From assembly GCF_027595985.1 (NCBI RefSeq), contig NC_073305.1, forward strand, positions 104,281,535 to 104,345,534: DNA of 64,000 nucleotides, given 5' to 3'. Each line of letters starts with the position of its first letter. Positions within the stretch are counted from its first letter, which is position 1. Under the pieces are notes generated by a model. The model did not search any database, was not told where the DNA came from, and was given only the letters and a program-made list of their open reading frames with translations. This stretch comes from Sorex araneus. Lineage: Eukaryota; Chordata; Mammalia; Eulipotyphla; Soricidae. Below, one piece after another: positions 22,067 to 34,400 of this stretch. The position numbers were made by a program, and so were the translations under genes.

Positions 22067-23160
22067 GGTTTTATTCTTTTTTGATACTCAAATTGTCCCA
22101 TCTTTATTTGCTTAGAGCTAGTTTTATTTCCCAGCTTTATTTCCTGTCTAGTTGGCAGCTCTTTGCCACAGTTTATTGTTTTTTCTCCCATTTTTATTGA
22201 GGTACTAATACAACTTTCCTTGGTGATTTTTTTGGGAAAATATCATTAGGAATATTAAAATTACTTAATAATTCCTAATATTTATTTTGTTTGAAGTACA
22301 TATATCATACTTCATAATTTATAATATCATAACATAATTTACAGTATCATTAACAATATTGTAAACTACTCAAAATAAATGTTAAAAATAGTTTATTGAA
22401 TAATTTGCAATAATGTTAATGATGCTTTTATGTTTGCAGTGTTCCAACATGACACTCACCACTAGAGTTCCCGATTTCCTCAACCCTGCACACATAACAT
22501 AGTTCCTTACAGACATTTCTCCCCCCCACTCCCTAAGCTCAGTTCTATAGATCAATTCTCCAGTTCACTTGTCAGTGGCTGTATTTTTCTCCTTTTTTAT
22601 ATTCATTATTTTATTCATCAGAGTTTCTTCTTTGTCTTCTTTCTACTGTTCTTTTTTTTCTTTTTTTTCACAAAATTCTTATGCTTGTTTTTGTTTTTTG
22701 GTTTAACTTCCAAGAGTTTTTTTCCCACTCCTGTTTGTGATTAATTTTCATTTTCAAAGTATTATGGTCTGAGAGGATAGTTGATAGATTTCTATCTTCT
22801 TTATTTTATGAAGATATATTTTTGTGACCCAGCATGTGGTTGTCTTGGGGAATGTCACATGTGCATTGTATGTAATAATGTGTACTCAACTTTTGGGAGG
22901 ATGAGAGCCCTATACATGTTTGTTAGTCCCATATCTTCATTTTTTCTTTGAAAGACGGTGTTTCCTTTCTGAAATTTTGCCTACTTGACATATCCAGCAG
23001 GGATTGAAGAATGTTAAAGTCTCTTACTATTATTGTTGCTCTCATTATCTTCTTCCAGATGTATTAGTAGCTTTAAATTTAGGTATGTATGTTTAGTAGT
23101 GTGAGTTCTTATTGTATTGATGTCTTGATGAGTGATAAATGACTGTATTTGGGATGGGAG

Positions 23161-23525
23161 GCATGATTAAAATTAGGTTGGAAGAAGTTACTATTTATTT
23201 GGTACCTGTTTCATTCTAGAAACTGTGTAGGAAATATTAAAAAACTCATTTATTCTAAGCTTCTTTGTTAGTTTCCAATTGATTATACACCCTGTACTTG
23301 CTCCTGTGTATTGAGTTTTAAAATTTTTCTGTCTAGTTCTGTCTATTTAAGTGATTAAAGTGTGTAATTAGGAGACATAACTCAAGACTACAAAAATGAG
23401 TGTTCCTGCTCTCAGCACAGTCATCAAGACCTGGTATTGTAAAATTGTAATTCTACCAGTTTCTAAGTCTGGCTTTTATCACCATACCACAAAGAATCTG
23501 ATTATTGGCATTAATAACAGTAGTT
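23161..23525. other. Single-copy AT-rich DNA
   Basis: No feature recognised; may include further decay of the ancient L1. Confidence 0.35.
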
Positions 23526-23527
23526 AT

Positions 23528-23557
23528 TAAATATATATATATATATATATATATATT
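23528..23557. repeat. (TA)n microsatellite
   Basis: About 13-14 uninterrupted TA units directly upstream of the SINE at 23561. Confidence 0.95.
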
Positions 23558-23560
23558 TTA

Positions 23561-23731
23561 GGACTGGAATGATAGTAAAGTGCAGAAGACACTTGCAGAC
23601 AGTTGACCTGGGATTGATCCCTGTCACCCCATTTATTTACCACAAGCCGCACCAGGAGTGATCCCTGAGTACAAAACCAGAAGTAAGCCCATGTGCACAG
23701 TCAGTTGTGGCCCCCCAAGAAGCAAAATATA
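23561..23731 (+). repeat. SINE type I, diverged
   Basis: TAGGACTGGAATGATAGTAA head, TTGACCTGGGATTGATCCC (B box), ACCAGGAGTGATCCCTGAGT, AGAAGTAAGCCC, GTTGTGGCCCCCC and a weak A-rich tail. Confidence 0.8.
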
Positions 23732-24117
23732 TGTCTTCTAATATTATGATAATGCATAATAATTTACATATAATATGCTGAATGCTTTCATCAATACTTA
23801 GATCTCTGGTGAAGACATTAGACCTAGTATATACTACATATGCAAAATTTTATAAACCTGATTGTTGAGTTTATATTTATGGCAGAAAGAAGATGAAAAG
23901 TGAATAGAAGGAAGGCCTGAGTGACAGATTTAGATTATATAAAGACATGGTTTTCAATATTGGTTCTGCTGTCTTGAATTGCATTTATCTAATCTAGTTT
24001 TCAGTAAGTAACTCTATACACCCCTTTTCAACCCAGTCAGATCAGTATTCCCTTTTTCTAGGAAATATTTTGTAATACTATATCATCTTTAAAAGAGCTT
24101 AATTAAGACTATAAGTC

Positions 24118-24215
24118 AGATTGTATGGCTGAATGGTGGAGCATATGCCTTGCAAATATATCACCTGGATTCCATTTCCAGCTCTAGTAAAAACACATTA
24201 ACCATGTGAACTCAC
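24118..24215 (+). repeat. SINE head remnant
   Basis: GGCTGAATGGTGGAGCATAT, GCCTTGCAAATATATCACCTGG and ATTCCATTTCCAGC resemble the tRNA-like head and B-box region. No body remains. Low certainty. Confidence 0.45.
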
Positions 24216-24559
24216 TGTTCAAACTGTAATATAAAAAAGAAACAAAGAAAATAATTTGTAATAATTTTAAGTCTTTCAAAAGTCTTTTGATACTGTTTGG
24301 TGTGATAAAGCAATTAGATGTTAGAATTTATATGTAAACATCTACAAATATCTTTATGGACTCTCTAGCTTCAAGGGCAGGCTCACTTACTATATTTGCA
24401 GCACAGATACCACAGTCACTACTGCCATAGATATTTGAATGATTTTCTGAAATGGTGTGTAGCAGTGAAGTTCAAAGACAGAACTAGAATCACCCCTTAA
24501 TTTTCACCTAAGTCGCATTTCTAAAAAACTCAGTTTAAAATTTCTTATAAAATATACTC

Positions 24560-24612
24560 TACAAATTACATATATATGTAACTTATATATATACATATAT
24601 GTATATATGTAG
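24560..24612. repeat. AT-rich simple repeat (TATATG/ATACAT)
   Basis: Imperfect alternating purine-pyrimidine run of TATATATGTA and TATACATATA units, partly self-complementary. Confidence 0.8.
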
Positions 24613-24849
24613 TATTTGAAAAAGCATGAAAGACTTAAATATCCTCTCTGGTGTATCTTCTAGGGTATCTGATTTTAAGAGGTCTTCTATTTTTGTCTTG
24701 TAAGACAAAAAAAATTGTCTTTTTATTTTGCAATGTTAGTTGTAGTATAGTCATAGTAATGTGAATTATTTATTTATTCTTTTTACTTCTGTGGGTCCTT
24801 TATTTATTTATTTTTGAATTCACTTTTTATTATTTATTTTTTATTATTT

Positions 24850-25480
24850 ATTATATATTTTTATTAAATTTTTTATTAAATCACCATGTGGAAAGTTACA
24901 AAGCTTTCAGGCAGCCTTAAGTCTCAGTTATACAAAGCTCAAACACCCATCCATTCACCAGTGCACATATTCTACCACCAGGAACCCCAGTATACCTCCC
25001 CCCACCCTGCCTCCCACCTCCCTCCTGTGTAGCTGATAAATTTCACTTTACTTTTCTCTTTACTTTGATTACATTCAATATTTTAACAAAAAACTCACTA
25101 TTATTGTTTGGAGTTTCCCCCCCCACCCCCAAAGTCAAACCTGTAGAAAAGGAAGCATTTGATAATTTGTTTTCCATTGCTGACAATGAAGAGATATGAG
25201 GTCTATCGCGGCTGCGTGGTTTTGGATTTCTGTATTTTAGTAACTAAGTCCAGGGAAATTTCTGCCAGAAATTGCATCATTCCAAGCTCGTACCTCCCTA
25301 TTGTGGTCGTCATAAGATGGCGGCCGGGGCTCAGCTCACAGTCTAGAGACATTTCTGCAAGAAGTTGCTGGTGCCCAAAGTAGTTTAGCTGGCCTGCGGG
25401 GCCATGGTCGTGCAGCAGCGGAGAGGCCACACTTGTGTAGCTGCCAGGTTATATCTCGGTGGAGGAGGATTATTCTTGTC
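24850..25480 (-). mobile_element. Family B retroposon, copy 3
   Basis: TTTATTAAATCACCATGTGG tail end, CCCATCCATTCACCAGTGCA, TTTCCATTGCTGAC, TTTTGGATTTCTGTATTTTAG, then GC-rich 5' sequence. CCAGGGAAATTTCTGCC near 25250 recurs as CTAGAGACATTTCTGC near 25342, a spacing of about 93 bp against about 300 bp in copies 1 and 2, implying an internal deletion of the monomer. Confidence 0.65.
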
Positions 25481-25863
25481 AAAAAAGCAAAGGAATATAT
25501 TCATCAGGTGGAATATAATTATTTTCCTATGGATAATGACCAGTTTTATGTTTTTCTTATTATTTCCTAATTTCTAACTGCTTTTTTGTCTTGTTTGAGT
25601 TCTCATTCAAACTGTTCATAACATCTTCCTTCGTTTCTCATTACTTGATGACTTATAAGGTATAATCTTTCCCTTATGTTAATTTAATAATAGTATGTAT
25701 TGCCCTCTAATAAATTTTTTGCTTTAATAAGAGTTAAGGTCTAGAATTAGAAATTTATTGGAATTTTTTCCTTTCCACATGCAGAATTCTTATTGGAAGA
25801 TGAATTGTTGGTTGTGCATATTATCCTGCCTTTCTCTCTCCACCAAAGAGTAGCAGAATCTTT

Positions 25864-25973
25864 CCTAATGTGATGGCACTGGAGGGACCAGATGGGATGT
25901 CAGGGATCAAACCCACGGGACCTAGGTCAGGTGCATCCAAGATCTTGACTGGCTGTACTATTGATCCAGCCTT
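25864..25973 (-). repeat. SINE fragment
   Basis: GGGACCAGATGGGATGTCAGGG, ATCAAACCCACGGGACC and CTGTACTATTGATCCAGCC correspond to the head half of type I in reverse. Confidence 0.7.
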
Positions 25974-26739
25974 CAACTTTCACCAATTTTTAAGACATGT
26001 CCTGCAGAACAGTATCACCTCATTCACAATTAGTGCTGACAATGTTAAATTTTACTTCAGCTTTACCAGGTAATAGTCAAGATTAAGACTGACTTTGTCC
26101 CCACCCCACTCTCCCTAATTCTATTGCAATTAACCCTTTCAGTTCAAAGAATATGGAACAAAAAATAATCTTTCTGTTATCTCACAATTATTCAAAGACT
26201 CGCAGACAATAATTCCTTGTTTATCTGTATCTAGATAGCCCTAGTTCACTTCTTTTCTTTGAGACATTCATCATTTATGAATGTTTGCCCTATTGTAGTA
26301 GTCTCACTAAAACATGTACTTAATTGTATGCATAGCATGTTTTGTTTTACACACTAGTCTAAGCTATCAGTTTATCAAATCATATGTATGTATTCATTCA
26401 TTCTCAAAATCAGTCATACCCAAAATATTGATTGAACATATAAATATAGCAACACAAACAGTACTTTTAATCAATTGCTTGAAATGCATTTGTTGATACT
26501 GTAAAGGTATATTGAATTAAGATAAAAAACCAAAGCATCAAACTCGAAGAAAAAAATTTTTTTCAGTTAGTTCAATAACCAGTTCTACAGATAATTAGTG
26601 GAGTCATTATTTGGTAGTTAGAATCTTGCTATTTTTTCTAACATTGAGCTTTCTATATTATTCAAGAAAACAAAAAAATGTAAAAAGTATTGGGCTTGAG
26701 ATAGTCGAATATTTAATTAGTTCCACTTCTACTTCACTC
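25974..26739. other. Single-copy AT-rich DNA
   Basis: No feature recognised. Confidence 0.4.
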
Positions 26740-27010
26740 ATCTATTCATTTCATGATTACTTACTACACAGTGTCTTGTGCCAGACATTTTTCCAGGCCA
26801 TAATAACTGCTTTCATTTTTTGGATTAGTTGGTATTTATCAGACATAGTTCAAAGCATTGGTTAATTATTTTAGAATGAAATCTTGCAAGAAATCCATGA
26901 GATAAGTATTATGACCATTTCACAGATGGAAAACTGTGAAAGCACAGAGAGGCTACAAAACTTGCTCTCGGCTGTAATTAGCTGGGCTGTGGTTTAGACG
27001 CACATGGGAA
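26740..27010 (+). repeat. MIR-family SINE, ancient
   Basis: TTACTACACAGTGTCTTGTG, CCAGACATTTTTCCAGGCC, ATGAGATAAGTATTATGACC, ATTTCACAGATGGAAAACTG, GCACAGAGAGGCTACAAAAC, then AGCTGGGCTGTGGTTTAGAC. This is the MIR order from '..cttactatgtgccaggcac' to '..ttacagatgaggaaactgaggcacagagagg'. Confidence 0.85.
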
Positions 27011-27267
27011 GAACACATGGTCTGAATGTTAGAGGGGAACCAAACAGATTTTACCCTCTTCAGGGAATTTTTCAGTCTGCAAGCAGTAACTATAAAATCA
27101 CAAGTATAAGTGAAGATACCTAGGGTGCTTTGGGAGGTAAAAAAGGGAGAAATAACTTTCATCAACAGCTAGTTCTGCTTTAATAAATGTAAAGAAATGT
27201 GTGAAAGGTTTGAAGACTGTGGTTTAGGTGAAGAAACTATGGTCAAACTGGATTGTGATAGGGAGTT

Positions 27268-27448
27268 CTTTACAGGGTCTGAGTGATAATACAGTGGGTA
27301 GGACACTTGTCTTGCACACAGCAGACCCAGGTTTGATCCCCAGAACCTCATAAGTTCCCTGAGTCCTGCCAGGAGTGATCTCTGAGTGCAGAGCCAGGAG
27401 TAAGCCCTGAGCACTGCAGAGTGTGGCCCCAAACCCAGGATAAAAAAC
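27268..27448 (+). repeat. SINE type I, diverged
   Basis: CAGGGTCTGAGTGATAATACAG, AGGACACTTGTCTTGC, CCAGGTTTGATCCCC, AGTGATCTCTGAGTGCAGAG, AGTAAGCCCTGAGCAC, GTGTGGCCCC and a short A-rich tail. Confidence 0.88.
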
Positions 27449-28291
27449 ATGATCTTTTAACATTGCATCTGCAGAATAATTCTACAACTTTTGTTCGAAG
27501 AGGTCTATGAAAAAGAAGGTTCTTATATGCTGCAAACTCATTATAAAATGAAGACAAAGTTACACTGCTTTTATGAAATTGGACACTTAAAACTATAGGA
27601 AATCAATGTGTCAACATGGTACTAAAAGGATTAAACAAATGTAATATTGTTAAACTGGATGTACTACTTCTACAATTTTAACAATGCCTCTTTTATTTTC
27701 TGACCCACAGTAAATGGGTAGATTGCATACTATTATGAATAAAGTAAGACACATTTGCTTTTTTCTCTTCTTGATAGCTTCAGTATATTTTTTTCAACGC
27801 TACATAATAAAACATAATGCAATAATTTTTATTTGTGTAAGTTCAGAAAGTAAGTCTTTCCTCTTTGTGATAGGGCCTGTTCCTAAAACAGATGGGAAAG
27901 ATCGAGTCACTTATGGGATCCCAAATTCCTCTCCCAGGGAAACAGAGTTTAAAGGGATCAGTTTCACTGACAAGAGCAGGTCCAAAATTAGTAGTTAATT
28001 GTTCCTAGTGTCCTGCAAACTACAGGGAGATCCTGAAGGCTCAAGGAAGAACTAGAAAGGTCCCTGATATGGGAAACAAGGTTTTTCCAGATCTGTGACA
28101 GCCTCTGCCTGGGCTCTGTTCTCATTGTCAACCCTGGAGTGGGATGAGATAGACACCTGCTTGCCAGGCCATTTCTGTGAGAAGAGAAGTCCAAGCTCAT
28201 CATCAGATCACTGTGCTGACCTCGTCTTAACATCTTTGTGGTTGGTCAAGCCTGTGTACCTTGAGGTGACAGGTGAAATATTAAGGCATTT
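27449..28291. other. Single-copy DNA
   Basis: No repeat or exon recognised. The plus-strand frame at 27714-27998 has no recognisable domain. Confidence 0.4.
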
Positions 28292-28307
28292 ATTAATATA
28301 AGAGTTA

Positions 28308-28458
28308 AGGCAAGAGCAATAGTACAGTAGGCCGTTTGCCTTGTATCTGCCAATATCTGGCGTCCCATGTGATCCCCCCCACCAGGAGTAATTCCTAAGT
28401 ACAAAACCAGGGATAACCCCTGATCATTGCCATGTGTGGCCCCCAAACCAAAAAAGAA
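28308..28458 (+). repeat. SINE type I, diverged
   Basis: GCAAGAGCAATAGTACAG, GTTTGCCTTGTATCTGCC, GCGTCCCATGTGATCC, ACCAGGAGTAATTCC, GATAACCCCTGATCATTGCC, GTGTGGCCCCC. Duplication ATTAATATAAGAGTTA (28292-28307) against ATTAATATGAGTTA (28459-28472). Confidence 0.9.
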
Positions 28459-28512
28459 ATTAATATGAGTTACATGCTCTGTCCTTAAGCACCCTCCAGT
28501 ACCTCTCAGTAA

Positions 28513-28539
28513 TAACGGGGTAACCAAATAGGTAATTTT
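28513..28539. repeat. 27-bp partner of 13729-13755
   Basis: Identical 27 bases in otherwise single-copy sequence, with no A tail or retroposon beside it. It may be the source locus of the copy at 13.7 kb, or both may descend from an unrecognised repeat. Confidence 0.9.
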
Positions 28540-28862
28540 AAAGCCTTGCTTTGTTTACGCAAAATAACTAGCCAAGTTAATTAAAAGCAAACCGTTTGGT
28601 AAAGTAATGGTGGAGAGAAAACTGTGTTTCATTTGAGAGGGTTTTGTGTTTTCACTGTCCTTGAACTATTTTGAAACACCATAGGTTATAAAAAATTGAT
28701 AGTAATGGAAATAATTCTATTGATAGAAATGCAAGGAAATTTTATCTGACTGGGAAGTCATTGATTTCTCTTCTATGGAAAAGGTGATTTCAAATGTATA
28801 TTTTATGGGTTAAGACCGTTTTCATATATTTTCACATTTGTGTCAGCATTCTTGATTATATC

Positions 28863-29035
28863 AGGGGTTGACAAGCTTTTTCTTAAAAGGATCAAATTGT
28901 AAATATTTTATGTTAGATAAGCCATATGGTTTCTATCAAATTATTCCACCACCATGTTATAGTTCTAAAATAAACATAGTAAACTAACAGGCTTGATTGT
29001 GCTCAAATAAGCCTTATTATGCTTAAATAAAATTG
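28863..29035 (+). repeat. hAT-Charlie-type DNA transposon relic
   Basis: Begins CAGGGGTTGACAAGCTTTTT, then AAATTGTAAATATTTTATG and GCCATATGGTTTCTATCAAA. This follows the widespread mammalian non-autonomous hAT consensus starting CAGGGGTTGGCAAACTTTTT. The right terminal repeat is not recognisable. Confidence 0.7.
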
Positions 29036-31255
29036 AATTTCATGTCAGTTTCACATCACAAAATAGTATTTATTTTTTCCTAGCATTTAGAAGTGAAAAT
29101 TCCTTGAATTGCTTATGTTGGTGCTAGATATCAACCCCTTGTCTTATACATGTGATACCAGGATCTAACTTCTATTTCATCTGCTATTCCTCTGTGCTTT
29201 AAACCAATTGGAAAATCTTATTTGTTCTTTAATAAAGCACTTACTATATGTTCATTTGTGAAGAAGAGCTTTACTTTTATCCCCTAAAATTATTTTTTTA
29301 ACACTTGTTAAAGGCAATTTATAGAATTCAGTTGAGGTATTTGGAAAACACAATAAGTTGAGAACTTTTCTGAACTGAGAATCTTTGGAAATTTTCAGAA
29401 CTGTATGGGTTCTTGGACCTTCTGAAAAGGAAGTGAGTTCTATTCTCAAGCATGCTACACTGTACATTTGAAAAGCTTTTTAGGTGATTCTGAGTATAGT
29501 CTAGATTAAACCAGTACATTTGGAGATGTGGTATTAAAAAAACAACATTGGCGTACCAAATGAAAATTGTTGCTTAAAGATAAACAATACATATTAAGTA
29601 ATTCATAGTATTCCTGTGATACTAACAATACTATATAAAATTCTTCTAGTTTTAAGTATAAAAAATTTTTTTTAAATGTAATTATTAAAAAGATGAGATT
29701 ATTAAATAATTTAATTAATTAAAATTTCTTTTGGAAATTTGAAAACTAAGATATTATAGAAGAGTTAAGTATAAATTTAATTTATATTAACCTTCCTTCA
29801 ATGCCATAAAAAACTTAAAATGGGCTATAGGCCTAGGAGGGCTTATGACAAACTGAAGTGTTGTGATTTTCCATTCTCTCTCATAATGCTCTTAGTTTTT
29901 GAAAGGCAAGTCTTAGAATGCCTATTTTTAAGCAGGTACTCGAAATTCTTCAAATCTCAGTTTTAAGTGACTTCATGGTATATTCACTCATTATGATGGC
30001 TTAGCTACAAAATGCAGGTAATTTTATTCCCATCTCTTGTAAGTACTTCTATATATTTTATACAAAGGATCCCTCTAAGGTTTTAATAACCATTACAAAA
30101 GTATTACTCTGCATATAAATTTGCAATTTATTTTTTATACCAATCCCAAACTTTTCCCATGACTTGATTGAATATCAGTTACTTGCCAAGCCAATAGACA
30201 CAAACTTTCCTTTGGCTTTTAGTCTCTATTTCTGCACACTCCCCCCGCTCCTACCCTGCCCCAACCCCTTCCAAGTATTGTCTGTATCTGGTCCTTCTCC
30301 CTGACTCTCTTACATTTCCATGCAGTAGAATTTATTGACTGCACCAGGGAATCTTAGCATCCGACACTATGAATTTTATGCTTTCTCCATCTTTCCTTTT
30401 AATGGGTCCCAATATATTTTCATTGCTGGCATATCTTGTTATTGCTCTCTCTTTTTTTCTATGCTTATTGATTATTTCATTTTTTTCTGTTAACATCACT
30501 TTGAGAAAGACAAATTAGGCATTGTTATCCTATGTATAAGGCAGTTGAGGCAAAGCAAAATTAAAAGTTCCACTAAAAATTAACAATGACAGGCTCAGTA
30601 CTAAAGCTCTGTTTTCTTCATATATCCATTTTATTTCCACAAAGAATGCAAAAGTAATTATTGATGTTTCCTCTTTGTCAGGAATTTATCTATTTATCCA
30701 TGTATGTAGCTTGCATTCATTCATCAAAAATTACTGAATATCTATCTACCATCTGCTAGTAGTTGTAAGGTACTGGGACGATTGCAATGAACATATAAAA
30801 ACATCATTCTCTGCTTCAGTATTTATAGTAATTGAAATTGTGGCAAATGCACCAATTTACCAAGTTACTTCAGTGTATGTTACCTTACCTAAAGGTCACA
30901 TTAAAATTATAAAGTGCTGTCATTCCTAGTGCCAGTAAAGAAACTGAAGCATAGAAAGATTTAATAAACTCTTAATAAAGTATCGGTCGAGGAGCTTTAA
31001 GAGGCTTGCTATGGGATACTGTACTCATGGTCTCAAAAAACAACATGTTGTGAGAAGCTGTCCGGGAAAGAGGTGGGAGATGAGGACATCTAATGCAGGG
31101 GCACTCCTTAATCATTGTGAATTTCAGTACCTTGAAGCATAGAGCAATGACCCTGCCTATCAGTGACTCATGGTTAACAAATATGTGATAAAAATATAAA
31201 AGGTCAGCTTTTAAATTTTCAGTAATAAATTTCTAAATCACTTAAAGTCTACTTT
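29036..31255. other. Repeat-poor single-copy DNA
   Basis: No young SINE or LINE in 2.2 kb. Around 30490-30560 and 30905-30975 (AAAGAAACTGAAGCATAGAAAG) there are faint MIR-like motifs too weak to call. Confidence 0.4.
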
Positions 31256-31432
31256 TGTGGGGGGGAGGGTATGATACATCTGACTGTGCTCAGGACGTAC
31301 TCTGCTCTGTGCTCAGGGATTACTCTTGGCGGTGCTGAAGGACCTATATGATGCTGGGAATCAAACCTGGGTCAGCTGCATGCATATAGAACTACCCACC
31401 ATATATGGAGATGTCTACTATATCTCTGGCCC
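31256..31432 (-). repeat. SINE type I, old
   Basis: GGGGGGGAGGGTATGATACA, GTGCTCAGGGATTACTCTTGG, GATGCTGGGAATCAAACCTG, GGTCAGCTGCATGCATAT, CTATATCTCTGGCCC. All parts are present but diverged. Confidence 0.85.
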
Positions 31433-34400
31433 TTTTATATTATATTTTGTACGTGGTCTAATTGTTTTCAAGAGTCAGGAGAGGTTGGTCTACTGACAGT
31501 CTCCCTCCATGCGTCCCGCCCCCCCTACACTCTCTCCCCACCGCAGTTTTACTTAGATGGAGATGAGAAATTAAGAGTTGAGAAATAGTTAAGCAAAGAA
31601 TACAGGGTTACATTTCTACAATTTAAAGTCAGACTGTAGACATTTCCAGTCAAGGAAAATTGCAGGTACGCTTTTACAATTGTGATTCTGACAATTTAGC
31701 AAAAGCCTTGTTTATATTCCTCATAAAAATCTCACAATAAAAGAGTGATTGTATTTATTAGCGATAAACTTTCTCAGAAGAGCAGCTCCCCTGGTTAAAC
31801 CCCAGGCCTCAATGAGGCGAGTGCTGAAATTAATGAGCTGAACAGAAAACACAAAAAGAAACTAAAGAGTCAAAGTCCTTGTAATAAGAAAAAAAGCAGG
31901 CTGAGAAATGAGAATCTGGTTCCATTTTATTGGGGGATTAGCTACTCAGGTCCTCCCCTGGAGAGTAGTTCTTGTCAACTGTGCTGTGTGTCTTTCAAAC
32001 AAGAATGTTTCAGACACAATCACACACTTTAAATTGTGAAGTTTAAAGACACTATAATACAATGTGAGTAAATTTGAATTACAATTTGACTTCATGAATA
32101 CTAAGAGAGGACAAAATGTATTAAAAATGTATGGAAGATGAACTCATCCTGACTTAAATATATGTCCAACCTTATAAAACACTTTTTTCAGGAAAGCTTC
32201 AATGTAAGTATGAAAATATATTTGGAAAAGAAAACATATGGGAAGGCACAGACGTGAAAGACAGCTGAATGTCCAGAAACTTAGGGGTAAAATCAACATG
32301 ACTGGGGCATTGGCTAGTTGTGAGTGGAATGAGAGAAAGTCTGGCTCTTCCAGCTTGGGTGTGTACATTGATGGTTGTGGTTATAGCTATTGATCCACAG
32401 AATACAATCAGTGTTTCTCATTTATAAACAAATGGACAGAAGACAGTGATCTTGTGCATTTTATAGGATAGTTCCCATATTAATAAAAAGGCACGGAAGA
32501 GCTTTAGAAATACTACTTCACAAATTAAGTTCTAGTTCTATCTATTACTGTGGGGCAGTGATTGTTGAAGCGGTTTATAGTCCCAAAGGCATCAGAGTCT
32601 GTAGGTTTGTTAGGAAGGCAAATTTCTTCCACCCTACCTAGATTTACCCAATCAGAAATGCTGGAGGAAAAACTCATCTGTCTGTGTTTAAGCAAGACCT
32701 TTAGGGATCCGGATTCAGAAACAAGGTGTGAGAATACCAATAGACAAAAACAAACACTAATACCAATAGATGAGAATCTCTAGAGGAAAATCAACACAAA
32801 AGCTACAATGGAAGCAGGTGAAACAGTCCAGTGAATGACACTGGAGAGGTTGTAAATTTATATAGTTTTTCTACCCTTAGTCCTACTTTATCCACAGTTG
32901 CCTTTTTATTATGTGCTGGTAAAGGTTTAGGTCAAGAAGAGCTACATGACCATTTACATTTAATACCAAAAATCTCTGAGGAAGTTTTCATAATTATAGG
33001 ACAGTCATGAAAGCAGTAGCTTTGTTCTCTTACGAATAGAAATCAATAGTGTGATCACATTGAAGTTTCTTTAGAAATCTTCCATTTGACATTTAAGATG
33101 CCTTTTATACCAATGAATGTCATTTTGGAGGAAAATGACATTTCTTGGTTTATAGAGATAGAATTTGTTAAAAGCAAATATATGTTATAAAGCATGTTGG
33201 AATTTTCAGGATGTTGTTAATTCAAGCTGGTTAACATCTTTCTTTGCTTAGTTCTAAATGAAATATAATTCCCCCAAAGGAAAAGAACTGGTGCTAGTTT
33301 TTAGTGATTTGCCAAGTTACGGTTGTGAAAGATATTTACATTTCAGTCACTTAGATCAATCACTTCCTGCAGCAATGCATCCCGTAAATTGGTCTTACAT
33401 ATATTTTGATGCTATTTCTAAGCGCTTTGTATTATATAAGCCAACGGGAATACTTTTGTGCAAAGAAAGAAAGAATAGAAGACACTTAAAGAAATTTCTC
33501 TTTTTAAATGATATTTAGAATCTCAAACCTTTTTCTGGAGAATAGTTTATTAATTTAGTTGCAGTTATATCAAACTCAGATTTTTAAGTATTACTCATCC
33601 CCAAGTGATCCACAAAAAGCATTTGAACTGCTTTTAATGAGATGAATGCTTGGTTAATTTCATGCCCTTGGTATTGACACTTGTACCTAAAATACATTTT
33701 ACCTGCTTTTATTTTACAGTGGAGTTTGAAGAATTTGCAAGATTTATTAAGAGCAGTGATTGTATTTGAAGAAACTGCAGCCTAATCACATGTTAACAGT
33801 ATGTCATAAAAATATTCGGCTCTAGAGGACATTATAAGTGGACCTAAAGGGAGAATTTATGATATCCTGCAGAAGCAGAATGCATAGGGAATATTAACAT
33901 TAACAAGGAAATCTGAATAATTTAAGTGACAGTTTATTATTTGTTATCTGAATAAGAAAATGTATTCAAACTCTCCTTACCTGCAGTGAAAAATACCTGA
34001 GTCATTACTAACTTTCTGCGCAAATTATCTTTACTTTTAATTTGACATTTTCACCATGGCTTAAAAGTAGTTTTGCATCTGTGATTGCATCAAACCCTTA
34101 TTTAGGATCCAGGTACATCATCATTTATAGATAGCCATCTTCTGTTACCTATCCTCCATCCATTTATTCATCCATTATCTAAAGTGTCCTTGGGTCAGAA
34201 AAAAACAAGAAAAATGTATAAAAGTTAATGTAAAAAGGCAGAGTGAGATTATTTCACTTCAAGGGCAGCAAAAATGGCTAACAGTATTAAGAAGCTGTCA
34301 GCACTAAATGGGAACTATCCCTGGTAATTAGGTTGTTTATTACTTTATCAGAATGGATAGATTTGGATACACCGGTAAAATAAGCCATTCTATAGTAATT

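Larger units (their letters stand above)
19870..23160 (-). mobile_element. Ancient L1 (L1M-like), fragmented
   Basis: Recognisable minus-strand L1 pieces in order: 3' portion at 19870-20260 (CCTTGGTGATTGGTCATGTG, GAGCACCTTTTCATATACCTG), ORF2 at 20880-21160 (TATATATTTTGGATATTAGA, AGAAACTTTTTAGTTTGATA), and ORF2 further upstream at 22740-23160 (AGTATTATGGTCTGAGAGGA, AGGGATTGAAGAATGTTAAA). Several younger SINEs and a plus-strand L1 fragment interrupt it. No intact frame remains. The intervening stretch 22070-22740 is probably part of it but too decayed to align by eye. Confidence 0.7.
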
